From: Rhizobium sp. FKL33
GTDB taxonomy: Bacteria; Pseudomonadota; Alphaproteobacteria; Rhizobiales; Rhizobiaceae
DNA length: 64,000 nt
Direction of reading: 5' to 3'
Assembly: GCF_005222915.1 (NCBI RefSeq)
Contig: NZ_STFX01000010.1
Coordinates: 167,060-231,059, forward strand
Shown here: piece after piece, positions 46,163 through 53,581 of the stretch
Position numbering within the stretch: the stretch's first letter is position 1
Layout: each line of letters starts with the position of its first letter
The notes under the pieces: model-generated
What the model was told of the DNA's origin: nothing
Database searches by the model: none
The model's input: the letters and a program-made list of their open reading frames with translations, nothing else
Made by a program: the position numbers and the translations under genes

Positions 46163-47077
46163 ATGGACGACGCGCGTTTCCCGCGGATTGTAAATTGGAA
46201 CCTGTTCTTCGTGTTTCACGAGATCATCAGAACCGGCGGCGTTTCGGCGGCGGCGAGATCGTTGAACCGCCAGCAGCCCAGCGTCAGCGCTTCGCTGAAG
46301 CGTTTGGAAGAGCAGTTCGGAACGGCTTTGTGCGAACGCAACGCCCAAGGCGTTCAGCCGACGGAGGCCGGACGGGCGCTGTATCAACTCTCTGAAACCA
46401 TGCTCGCCCAGGTGCGGCGAATGCCGCATGATGTTGCGCTGGCGGCGGGACGCGATCGCCCCCCTGTGCGGTTGCTGATGATCTCGGATCTGGTGTCGCC
46501 CGAACTCGACCAGGCCACCGCCGCCTTTCATCGCAACCGTCCCGGCGCTGCGGTCCGGCTCGAAGTGGCGCCCTGGCGGGCCGTCGTGGCGGCGCTCGAA
46601 AAAGGCGAGGCGGATATCGGCGTCACCTGCGACGGCGCGGCCTCTCCAAGCCTTGCCTATACGCCGCTGACGCGCGAAATCCAGCAACTCTATTGCGGGT
46701 CGGGCCATCCCCTGTTCGGAACGTCGCCCCGAGAACCATACGACTATGCAGGCGAGGGTTTCGTGCTGACCGGCGACGACGAGCCGGAGGAATTGCTGGC
46801 CTATCGGCGCGCGCATGGATTGGGATCGCCGGTGCTGGCGATCGCCGAGACACTGTATGAGACCCGACGTTTGCTGGAGCTCGGCATAGGGGTCGGTTTT
46901 TTGCCCACGGCGGTGGCCGAGCGATCCACGGCGGAAGGCAAGCTCTGGCCGCTTTTGCCGCGTCACTGCCTGTTGTCCTACGACGTCCATGTGGCGGTGC
47001 GCCGCGGCAAGGTCAGCGCCGATGCGCAGGCCTTGCTCGGTCTGATCCAGAGCGCGCTGAGCCCCGCCCGGGCATAG
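46163..47077 (+). CDS. LysR family transcriptional regulator
   Basis: A 304-residue LysR regulator. The ATG at 46163 has AGGTGA five bases upstream and starts MDDARFPRIVNWNLFFVFHE; earlier starts at 46130 and 46085 are possible. Helix-turn-helix: TGGVSAAARSLNRQQPSVSA, SLKRLEEQFGTALCERNAQG. The rest is the effector domain. It is divergent from the BchE-like gene and upstream, on the same strand, of the unknown protein and the Fe(II) oxygenase; it may control one or both sides. No LysR box was assigned. Confidence 0.88.
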   Translation: MDDARFPRIVNWNLFFVFHEIIRTGGVSAAARSLNRQQPSVSASLKRLEEQFGTALCERNAQGVQPTEAGRALYQLSETMLAQVRRMPHDVALAAGRDRPPVRLLMISDLVSPELDQATAAFHRNRPGAAVRLEVAPWRAVVAALEKGEADIGVTCDGAASPSLAYTPLTREIQQLYCGSGHPLFGTSPREPYDYAGEGFVLTGDDEPEELLAYRRAHGLGSPVLAIAETLYETRRLLELGIGVGFLPTAVAERSTAEGKLWPLLPRHCLLSYDVHVAVRRGKVSADAQALLGLIQSALSPARA

Positions 47078-47165
47078 GCTGCGTCTATGCCCCCATCAGT
47101 GAATTCCGCCTAGGCGGAAGGTCACGCTCCGGCCATCATGACGATGGTCAAATTCGGAGCGGACA

Positions 47166-47951
47166 ATGGCGGCGATTGATGAATGGGCGGGCGTGTGGCG
47201 GCGGCGCTGGATCGCCTGGCCGGATGGCAGCCGGGACGATCGCACCGATGTCACATGGGTGCAGGGGCCGTCCTTGTTCGTCGATCTCCGGCAGCCAGCG
47301 GGACGGCCGGATTTCGACGGTGTGGATAGCCTGGACGCCTGCACGTCGGAGCATCTGGCCTGGCTTGCCCGTCAGGAAGGCTTTGCCGGTCAGTTCGATT
47401 TCGACGGGACGCATCACCACTGGCGTCGCATCTTCGATTTTCAATCCGCCTCCCCTCCTCCCGATGTCGGCGCGCTGCATGGCCATGGCGATCACGCCAT
47501 CGAGATCGGCCGCGACGCTCCCTATGTCGAATATTGGGCGCGGGACGGAGAAGATCAGGCCCCTGCCGCCGCGCTCAGATTCGAAGACGAGCAAGGACGC
47601 GCCGGCTTTCTCGTGCGAACAGGCGATCTATTCGCCGTGGCGTTCGATCGTCCGTCGGTTCTGCCTTCGGACAAGCCGCTCGCGGAACTTTCGACGACGG
47701 CGAGCGCTGAAGACATTCGACCGCTGCTCGATTGCGACATCTCGATCGGCGAGATCCGGGGCGGGGCCTGGATCATCACCGCATCCAGCCTGCCTTTCCG
47801 CGAAGGGGAAGACCTTGCGCCGCAGCGTGTGCGGGACAGGCTCGCATTCGGAGCGGCAGCCTCGGAGACTCGTTGGCGGATCGTCGCCGAAGAAGCTTCG
47901 CCCGCAGATTTCGCTCTCTTTTCATCGGCGAACGCCGGAACTTCCGTCTAG
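47166..47951 (+). CDS. uncharacterised 261-residue protein
   Basis: Not confidently recognised. The protein begins MAAIDEWAGVWRRRWIAWPD after GGAG and appears to be a soluble, beta-rich protein with many Trp, Asp and His: VTWVQGPSLFVDLRQPAGRP, FDGTHHHWRRIFDFQS, HGHGDHAIEIG, APYVEYWARDG, GGAWIITASSLPFREG. The pattern recalls a lipocalin-like barrel, possibly of the HRI1-like group, but this is only an impression. No signal peptide or membrane segment. It lies 13 bp before the Fe(II) oxygenase gene, so the two are co-transcribed. Confidence 0.75.
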   Translation: MAAIDEWAGVWRRRWIAWPDGSRDDRTDVTWVQGPSLFVDLRQPAGRPDFDGVDSLDACTSEHLAWLARQEGFAGQFDFDGTHHHWRRIFDFQSASPPPDVGALHGHGDHAIEIGRDAPYVEYWARDGEDQAPAAALRFEDEQGRAGFLVRTGDLFAVAFDRPSVLPSDKPLAELSTTASAEDIRPLLDCDISIGEIRGGAWIITASSLPFREGEDLAPQRVRDRLAFGAAASETRWRIVAEEASPADFALFSSANAGTSV

Positions 47952-47964
47952 AAAGGAAACACGC

Positions 47965-49002
47965 ATGCGCAGTCCGACAGAATTCGACGCCGTTCCCGTT
48001 GTCGACGTATCCGGTCTCTTCAGCGACGATCCCGCGCGTCAGGCCAGAGTGGCCGAAGAGCTTGGCGCGGCCGCCCGCGATGTGGGCTTTCTCTATGTCA
48101 CCGGCCACAATGTTCCCCAGCATCTCTATGACGGGGTTCTCGCCGCCGCCAAAGGCTTTTTCGCGCAGCCGATGGAGACCAAGATGGCCTCCTACATCGG
48201 CAAGTCGCGCAATCATCGTGGCTATGTGCCGGAAGGCGAGGAGGGATTCGGCTCCGGCCCGAAAGACAAGAAGGAAGCCTTCGATCTCTCGATCGATCTG
48301 CCCGATGATCCGGACTATCTTGCTGGGAACCCCATGCTCGGACCCAATCAATGGCCTGATTTCCCGGGTTTTTCAGAGGCGGTGAAGGCCTATTACGATG
48401 CGACGTTCGCCTTTGGCCGGGTGCTGATGCGCGGCTTCGCCATGGCGCTGGGTGAACCGGCTGATGTCTTCGACGGGTTTCTCGTCAAGCCGCCGAGCCA
48501 GCTGCGTCTCATCCATTATCCGTTCAATGAGGAGGCCGAAGATCGCATGGGCTTCGGCGCCCATACCGATTTCGAATGCTTCACCTTGCTGCGATCGACC
48601 GCGCCGGGCCTGGAGGTGATGAACGGAGCCGGCCAATGGATCGATTCGCCGCCTCTGGACGGAGCCTACACCGTCAATATTGGCGACATGCTGGAACTGA
48701 TGACCAATGGCGAATTCGTCGCCACCTCGCATCGCGTCCGCAAGGTCAAAGAAGAGCGCTATTCGTTTCCGCTGTTCTTCAATCTCGATTATTACGCCGA
48801 GGTGAAGCCCCTGCCCCGTTTCGTGCGTCCTGGCGAGACGCCGCGTCCGGCTTTGCTGGCGGGCGAACATCTCTATGCCCAGACCATCAAGGCCTTCGCC
48901 TATCTCAAGGAGCGGCTTGCGCGCGGGGAGATCCAGATGCCGGGTTATGTCGATGAAGCCGCCGCGACATTCGGGCGTGAGGCGAAGACTGCGCAGGGCT
49001 GA
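47965..49002 (+). CDS. 2-oxoglutarate/Fe(II)-dependent oxygenase (isopenicillin N synthase family)
   Basis: A 345-residue DIOX_N plus 2OG-Fe(II) enzyme. The ATG at 47965 after AAAGGAAAC starts MRSPTEFDAVPVVDVSGLFS; a longer open frame upstream overlaps the preceding gene in another frame. Iron ligands are HTD in GAHTDFECFTLL and His in ATSHRVRKV, and RYSFPLFF holds the Arg-x-Ser that binds 2-oxoglutarate. Family members hydroxylate or cyclise amino acids; the ethylene-forming enzyme and arginine/homoarginine hydroxylases release guanidine. Its position just before the guanidine riboswitch operon makes release of guanidine from a guanidino compound a reasonable but unproven role. Confidence 0.88.
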   Translation: MRSPTEFDAVPVVDVSGLFSDDPARQARVAEELGAAARDVGFLYVTGHNVPQHLYDGVLAAAKGFFAQPMETKMASYIGKSRNHRGYVPEGEEGFGSGPKDKKEAFDLSIDLPDDPDYLAGNPMLGPNQWPDFPGFSEAVKAYYDATFAFGRVLMRGFAMALGEPADVFDGFLVKPPSQLRLIHYPFNEEAEDRMGFGAHTDFECFTLLRSTAPGLEVMNGAGQWIDSPPLDGAYTVNIGDMLELMTNGEFVATSHRVRKVKEERYSFPLFFNLDYYAEVKPLPRFVRPGETPRPALLAGEHLYAQTIKAFAYLKERLARGEIQMPGYVDEAAATFGREAKTAQG

Positions 49003-49144
49003 GCAAGGCAAACGCCTGCCATTTGCGCCTTTTTGTGCCTAAGGCATAGGCACGTGAGCGCGGAACAAGGTGGAACATCGCTGCAAATCTGGAATTTCGG
49101 CGGGCAGCTCGAACTGGCCCGCCCCTTGCATGGGTATAACTGAG

Positions 49145-49260
49145 TTGGCCGCTAGGGTTCCGGCGCAGAATGCGCGACTGGTCCGAGAGCAGCCACCGGC
49201 GGGGGAGACATCCCGCCGGGTGCACGGCGGGACAAAAGCCCGGGAGACCTCGTTAGCCAA
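49145..49260 (+). ncRNA. guanidine-I (ykkC) riboswitch
   Basis: The conserved ykkC elements appear in order: CTAGGGTTCCG (49152-49162), CTGGTCCGAGAG (49178-49189) and ACAAAAGCCCGGGAGA (49232-49247). Helix P1 closes between TTGGC (49145-49149) and GCCAA (49256-49260). This aptamer binds free guanidinium and turns on genes for its removal. It lies directly upstream of the ABC-deiminase-carboxylase-allophanate hydrolase operon, which independently fits guanidine degradation. GCCAA can also pair with TTGGC at 49265-49269, offering a competing fold when ligand is absent. Confidence 0.95.
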
Positions 49261-49287
49261 GGGATTGGCGGCGTTGGTCTATGCCGG

Positions 49288-49310
49288 TCCCTTTCAAGAC
49301 AAGAAGGGGA
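49288..49310 (+). promoter_or_regulatory. Shine-Dalgarno hairpin, likely riboswitch expression platform
   Basis: TCCCTTTC (49288-49295) can pair with GAAGGGGA (49303-49310) over a 7-base loop, eight pairs including one G-U. The 3' arm contains AAGGGG, the ribosome binding site of the binding-protein gene that starts at 49311 or 49317. Control of translation initiation is therefore more likely than a terminator: no T run is present between aptamer and gene. Confidence 0.5.
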
Positions 49311-49316
49311 ATGCAC

Positions 49317-50390
49317 GTGAAGACAATCAGCAAAATACTCGCAACCGCCGCAGCGACTGCTCTCATCACCTGGGGCGGTTTGAGCGGCGCGATGGCAGAG
49401 CCGAAGAAGGACTTCAAGGTCGCCTGGTCGATCTATGTCGGCTGGATGCCCTGGGGCTACGCCAAGGATCACGGCATCGTCCAGAAATGGGCGGACAAAT
49501 ACGGCATCAAGATCGAAGTCACCCAGTTCAACGACTATGTCGAATCGATGAACCAGTACACCGCCGGCGCTTTTGACGCGGTGACCTTGACCAATATGGA
49601 CGGCCTGTCGATCCCCGCCGCGGGTGGCGTCGACACGACCGCTGTCATCGTCGGCGATTTCTCCAACGGCAATGACGCGATCATTCTGAAGGGCAAGGAC
49701 AAGCTCGAGGACATCAAGGGCCAGAATGTCAATCTGGTGGAATTCTCGGTGTCGCATTATCTTCTGGCGCGCGGGCTCGAAAGCATCGGCTCCTCGGAGC
49801 GCGATGTGAAGGTCGTCAACACCTCCGACGCCGACATGGTTGCTGCCTATAAGACAGCGGATGTGACCGCTGTCGTTACCTGGAACCCGCTGGTCGCTTC
49901 TATCCTCGAAGATCCGACCGCCAAATCGGTGTTCGACAGCTCCAAGATCCCTGGCGAGATCATGGATCTCATGGTGGCCAATTCCGACGTGCTGAAGGAC
50001 AATCCCGATTTCGGCAAGGCGCTGGCCGGCATCTGGTATGACACGATGAAGGTCATGACCGCCGACAGCGCCGAAGGCAAAGCCGCGCGCGAGGAGATGG
50101 GTAAGGCGTCGGGCACGGATCTCAAGGGCTTCGAGGCGCAGATGGCGGCGACCAAACTGTTCGACAAGCCCGCCGACGCCGTGGCGTTCACGTCTTCGCC
50201 CGATCTGCCGAAGACGATGAATCTGGTGCGGAACTTCCTGTTCGAAAAGGGTCTGCTCGGCAGCGGCGCACCGTCCGCTGACGTCATCGGCATTGAAATG
50301 CCCGACGGCTCCGTGCTGGGCGACAAGGGCAATATCAAGTTCCGCTTCACCACAAGCTTCATGGATGCGGCGGAAAAGGGAACGCTCTGA
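49317..50390 (+). CDS. guanidine/urea-carboxylase-associated ABC transporter, periplasmic binding protein
   Basis: A 357-residue NitT/TauT-type binding protein. GTG at 49317 is preferred because AAGGGG lies at proper distance and it begins a signal peptide (VKTISKILATAAATALITWG, cleaved near AMA-EPKKD); ATGs at 49311 and 49281 are open too. FKVAWSIYVGWMPWGYAKDH, FNDYVESMNQYTAGAFDAVT and YKTADVTAVVTWNPLVASIL are typical of the receptor always found with bacterial urea-type carboxylases. Given the guanidine riboswitch, the ligand is expected to be guanidinium or a guanidine-yielding compound rather than urea. Confidence 0.9.
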   Translation: MKTISKILATAAATALITWGGLSGAMAEPKKDFKVAWSIYVGWMPWGYAKDHGIVQKWADKYGIKIEVTQFNDYVESMNQYTAGAFDAVTLTNMDGLSIPAAGGVDTTAVIVGDFSNGNDAIILKGKDKLEDIKGQNVNLVEFSVSHYLLARGLESIGSSERDVKVVNTSDADMVAAYKTADVTAVVTWNPLVASILEDPTAKSVFDSSKIPGEIMDLMVANSDVLKDNPDFGKALAGIWYDTMKVMTADSAEGKAAREEMGKASGTDLKGFEAQMAATKLFDKPADAVAFTSSPDLPKTMNLVRNFLFEKGLLGSGAPSADVIGIEMPDGSVLGDKGNIKFRFTTSFMDAAEKGTL

Positions 50391-50403
50391 TTCCTCCGTG
50401 CTT

Positions 50404-50423
50404 GGCGGGCTATTGAGCCCGCC
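50404..50423 (+). other. stem-loop between binding-protein and permease genes
   Basis: GGCGGGCT ATTG AGCCCGCC is a perfect 8-bp stem with a 4-base loop, not followed by T residues. It starts 13 bp after the binding-protein stop. Such hairpins often protect the upstream message from 3' decay, giving more binding protein than permease. Confidence 0.6.
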
Positions 50424-50447
50424 CCCTCCCCTGTTCGATCGGAGCCC

Positions 50448-51269
50448 ATGATGCGGTGGATCAACACTCATCCCAGTAGAGGCGCGCGACTGGCCCTGAT
50501 GCTTGCGCCTTTCGTGCTGGTCCTGATCGCCTATGCGATCGGTTCGGCGGCCCGGCTCGCCGAAAATCCCAATGACAAGCTGCTGCCGGGGCTGACGGGC
50601 TTTGTCGAGGCCATCAATCGCTTCGCCTTCACCGCAGACGCCCGAACCGGCGACTATCTGCTCTGGACGGACACGGCGGCAAGCCTGATCCGATTGCTGT
50701 CCGGCCTCGGGATCGCCACGATGATCGCCCTTGTCTTGGGGATTTTGATCGGCATGCTGCCCTATGTCAGATCGGCCCTCTCGCCCTTTGTGGCCACGAT
50801 TTCCATGGCGCCGCCTTTGGCGCTGCTGCCGATCCTGTTCATCATCGCGGGCCTTGGTGAGACGTCGAAAATCGCGCTGATCGTCATCGGGGTCGCGCCG
50901 ATCATGATCCGCGACCTTGCCTTGACAGCTGTCAACCTGCCGCGCGAGCAGATCATCAAGGCCGAAACGCTGGGCGGCTCGTCCTGGCAGATCGGGCTGC
51001 GTGTGGTGTTGCCGCAGATCCTGCCGCGCCTGATCACCACGCTTCGGCTGCAACTCGGCCCGGCCTGGCTGTTTCTGATTGCTGCGGAAGCGATTTCCGC
51101 CGATTCCGGTCTCGGCTACCGGATCTTCCTTGTTCGTCGCTATCTCGCGATGGACGTGATCTTTCCCTATGTCGTCTGGATCACGCTGCTCGCAGTCGCC
51201 GCCGATTGGCTGCTGGATCGGCTGCGGATCCGCCTCTTCCCCTGGTCAGAGCTGGAGAAGCAGGCATGA
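50448..51269 (+). CDS. guanidine operon ABC transporter permease (NitT/TauT type)
   Basis: A 273-residue inner-membrane permease with about six helices. ALVLGILIGMLPYVRSALSP, MAPPLALLPILFIIAGLGET and the EAA loop IIKAETLGGSSWQIGLRVVL are typical of the SsuC/TauC family. The ATG at 50448 has GGAG four bases upstream. It overlaps the ATPase gene by ATGA. It provides the channel for the binding protein encoded just upstream. Confidence 0.91.
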   Translation: MMRWINTHPSRGARLALMLAPFVLVLIAYAIGSAARLAENPNDKLLPGLTGFVEAINRFAFTADARTGDYLLWTDTAASLIRLLSGLGIATMIALVLGILIGMLPYVRSALSPFVATISMAPPLALLPILFIIAGLGETSKIALIVIGVAPIMIRDLALTAVNLPREQIIKAETLGGSSWQIGLRVVLPQILPRLITTLRLQLGPAWLFLIAAEAISADSGLGYRIFLVRRYLAMDVIFPYVVWITLLAVAADWLLDRLRIRLFPWSELEKQA

Positions 51270-52051
51270 GCGCGTTGAAAATCGACAATGTCTGGAAGGA
51301 ATATGGCGACCAGATCGTGCTCGAAAGCGTGTCGATCGATATCGAAGACCGCGCTTTCGTGGCGCTCGTCGGTCCCTCCGGCTGCGGCAAGACCACCTTT
51401 CTGCGCATGCTGCTCGGCCAGGAGCGGCCGACGCGCGGGCAGATCCTGATCGATGGCGCGCCTTTGCCGCCTGAACCCGGGCCCGATCGCGGCGTGGTGT
51501 TCCAGCGTTATTCGGTGTTTCCGCATCTGACCGTGCTCGGCAATGTGCTGCTTGGCCGGGAATTGACCCGCTCCCCTCGCCTCGCGCGTCTGTTCGGCGC
51601 CGAACGCAAGGCGGCGCTCGAGGATGCGCGGGAGATGCTGGCGCAAGTCGGACTGTCCCGTTCCGAGGACAAATATCCGGCGCAGCTGTCCGGCGGCATG
51701 CAGCAGCGATTGGCGCTGGCGCAGGCGCTGCTGATGAAGCCGAAAGTGCTTCTCCTCGACGAACCATTCGGGGCGCTCGATCCCGGCATTCGCGCCGAGA
51801 TCCATGTGCTGATGAAGCGTCTCTGGCACGAGAACCCGATGACGGTGGTCATGGTCACCCATGACATGCGCGAAGCCTTCACGCTCGCCAGTCGCGTCGT
51901 CGCATTCGAGCGTCCACGCGACCGTCCGGAGGAAAAACTGCGCTACGGCGCGACGATCACCCGCGACATTCCCATCTGGCCGCCGCGCCGCGCTGGCCAG
52001 GCCTCTCTCATCCGACCAGACCGGGACGGCCCGGCGCCCAAAGGTCTCTAG
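51266..52051 (+). CDS. guanidine operon ABC transporter ATP-binding protein (NitT/TauT type)
   Basis: A 261-residue single-domain ATPase starting at the ATG overlapping the permease stop. Walker A GPSGCGKTT (36-44), signature LSGGMQQRLALAQAL and Walker B VLLLDEPFGALD are intact; HDMREAFTLASRVVAFE holds the switch His. The last 30 residues (the RYGATITRDIPIWPPRRAGQ region) are an extension typical of the carboxylase-associated group. It energises guanidine uptake. Confidence 0.91.
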   Translation: MSALKIDNVWKEYGDQIVLESVSIDIEDRAFVALVGPSGCGKTTFLRMLLGQERPTRGQILIDGAPLPPEPGPDRGVVFQRYSVFPHLTVLGNVLLGRELTRSPRLARLFGAERKAALEDAREMLAQVGLSRSEDKYPAQLSGGMQQRLALAQALLMKPKVLLLDEPFGALDPGIRAEIHVLMKRLWHENPMTVVMVTHDMREAFTLASRVVAFERPRDRPEEKLRYGATITRDIPIWPPRRAGQASLIRPDRDGPAPKGL

Positions 52052-52087
52052 CCGGGACGACCCGGTGTCAATTGAAGGAGAAGAACG

Positions 52088-52915
52088 GTGCATATCCGAC
52101 GTTCGCCCGAAGAAATCGCCGCCAATCGCGCCCGCTATGAAGAGCATCAGCGCAAGGGGCTCGAATTTGCTCCCAAGGCCCTGCCCGGAAAGAGCGCCAA
52201 ACCCGCCCCGGAGCTTGTCGCCGATCGGGTTCTGCACCGGGAAACCGTTCCCGGCGGCTGGTATTGGTCGACCCGGGTCCGCAAAAACGAGATCCTGCGC
52301 GTGAGCCTCGATCACGGTTTTTCGACTGTCACGCTTGTTGCCTGGAAGGCCGACGAGCCGAGCGAGAGGCTGAACTTGCCGGATACCGTTAAGGTTCAAT
52401 GGACCACAGGCCTCGGCAAAGGCCGAGTCATTCTCTCGGATATGGGCACGGTGATGTTTTCGATCACCGAGGATTCCTGCGCAGCGCATGATTGCCTGAT
52501 GGGCGGATCGACGGCGTCCTCCAATGCGCGGAAATATGCCGGCGCAAACGGCGCCGATATCCGCAACACCCGCGACAATCTCGTCAAGCTGACCACGAAG
52601 CTCGGTCTCGACCGCCGCGACATTCCCGCAGCGCTCGCGCTGTTTGCGCCTGTGCGGGTCGATGACGACGGACGGTTCGTCTGGAAGCCGGAACTGGTGG
52701 AAGACGGCGACTATGTCGATCTTCGCGCCGAAATGGACATGCTGGTCGGCTTTTCCAATTGCCCGCATCCGCTCGACCCGAGCCCTGTCTATTCGCCCAA
52801 TCCGGTGACAATCACACGAATTGCGGCATCCGAGCCGGCTGCGGACGATCTTTGCCGCACCGCCACCGCCGAGGCCGTGCGCGGCTTCGAAAACAACGCA
52901 TTGGCTGTGATTTGA
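52088..52915 (+). CDS. carboxyguanidine deiminase subunit (DUF1989, UAAP1)
   Basis: A 275-residue DUF1989 protein, formerly 'urea amidolyase-associated protein 1'. It starts at a GTG a few bases after GAAGGAG. LSDMGTVMFSITEDSCAAHD, the NARKYAGANGADIRNTRDNL region and MLVGFSNCPHPLDPSPVYSP are conserved, with Cys/His residues suited to metal binding. Two such proteins form the heteromeric deiminase that converts carboxyguanidine to allophanate and ammonia. It is co-transcribed with its partner 12 bp downstream. About 35 N-terminal residues (MHIRRSPEEIAANRARYEEH) are specific to this subunit. Confidence 0.9.
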   Translation: MHIRRSPEEIAANRARYEEHQRKGLEFAPKALPGKSAKPAPELVADRVLHRETVPGGWYWSTRVRKNEILRVSLDHGFSTVTLVAWKADEPSERLNLPDTVKVQWTTGLGKGRVILSDMGTVMFSITEDSCAAHDCLMGGSTASSNARKYAGANGADIRNTRDNLVKLTTKLGLDRRDIPAALALFAPVRVDDDGRFVWKPELVEDGDYVDLRAEMDMLVGFSNCPHPLDPSPVYSPNPVTITRIAASEPAADDLCRTATAEAVRGFENNALAVI

Positions 52916-52927
52916 GGAGGCCCTGAT

Positions 52928-53581
52928 ATGAGCAAGTTTGTCGCCACCTCCCCTGCCCGCACGCCCGAAACCGCCGTGCAGGATCATTACATCCCCGCCG
53001 AAGCGCCGTTTTCCACGGTGGTTCGCAAGGGTCAGATTTTGCGCATCGAGGACAGCTTCGGTCAGCAGGCCATCGACACGCTGTTTTACAATGCGGCAGA
53101 TTATTCCGAGCGTTATTCGAACCAGGATACGATGCGGGAACAGGGCGCGGCCTACGTGACCACCGGCACCAGGATCATCTCCAATGAAGGTAAGGTGATG
53201 CTGACCATGACGGCGGACAGCTGCGGGCGTCACGACACCTCGGCCGGCGCCTGCTCCTGCGAGAGCAACACGGTGCGGTTTGGTCACGGCGCCAAATATC
53301 TGCATGCTTGCCGCGACAATTTCGTGCTCGAAGTGGCGAAATACGGCATGGGCAAGCGCGATGTGCCGCCCAACATCAATTTCTTCATGAATGTGCCGAT
53401 TTCCCCAAGCGGCGAGATGACCATCGTCGACGGCATTTCCTCGCCCGGCGATTATGTCGAGATGCAGGCCGAGATGGATGTACTGCTGGTGATCTCCAAT
53501 TGCCCGCAGATCAACAATCCCTGCAACGGGTTTGATCCCACGCCGATCCGCGTGCTGGTCTGGGATGGCGAGGCCGGCTGA
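52928..53581 (+). CDS. carboxyguanidine deiminase subunit (DUF1989, UAAP2)
   Basis: A 217-residue DUF1989 protein, the second deiminase subunit. LRIEDSFGQQAIDTLFYNAA, LTMTADSCGRHDTSAGACSC, the NTVRFGHGAKYLHACRDNFV segment and MDVLLVISNCPQINNPCNGF are conserved; the Cys-rich DSCGRHDTSAGACSC stretch is striking and probably lies at the active site. GAGGAGGCC precedes the start. It overlaps the carboxylase start by one base (TGATG), so deiminase and carboxylase are made together, as expected for sequential steps. Confidence 0.9.
   Translation: MSKFVATSPARTPETAVQDHYIPAEAPFSTVVRKGQILRIEDSFGQQAIDTLFYNAADYSERYSNQDTMREQGAAYVTTGTRIISNEGKVMLTMTADSCGRHDTSAGACSCESNTVRFGHGAKYLHACRDNFVLEVAKYGMGKRDVPPNINFFMNVPISPSGEMTIVDGISSPGDYVEMQAEMDVLLVISNCPQINNPCNGFDPTPIRVLVWDGEAG

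Noticed and set aside
47176..47964. 263-residue N-terminal extension of the Fe(II) oxygenase
   Set aside because: It overlaps the uncharacterised gene in another frame, lacks family similarity, and the ATG at 47965 has a good ribosome binding site.
49152..51053. 633-residue minus-strand frame opposite the binding-protein and permease genes
   Set aside because: Would be antisense to the riboswitch and to two clear transporter genes; no recognisable motif.
49317..52051. Calling the transporter a urea (UrtABCDE) importer
   Set aside because: Architecture is NitT/TauT type with a single permease and ATPase, and the guanidine riboswitch points to another ligand.
51167..53305. 712-residue minus-strand frame across the ATPase and DUF1989 genes
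   Set aside because: Runs antisense across three recognised, coupled genes and carries no domain.
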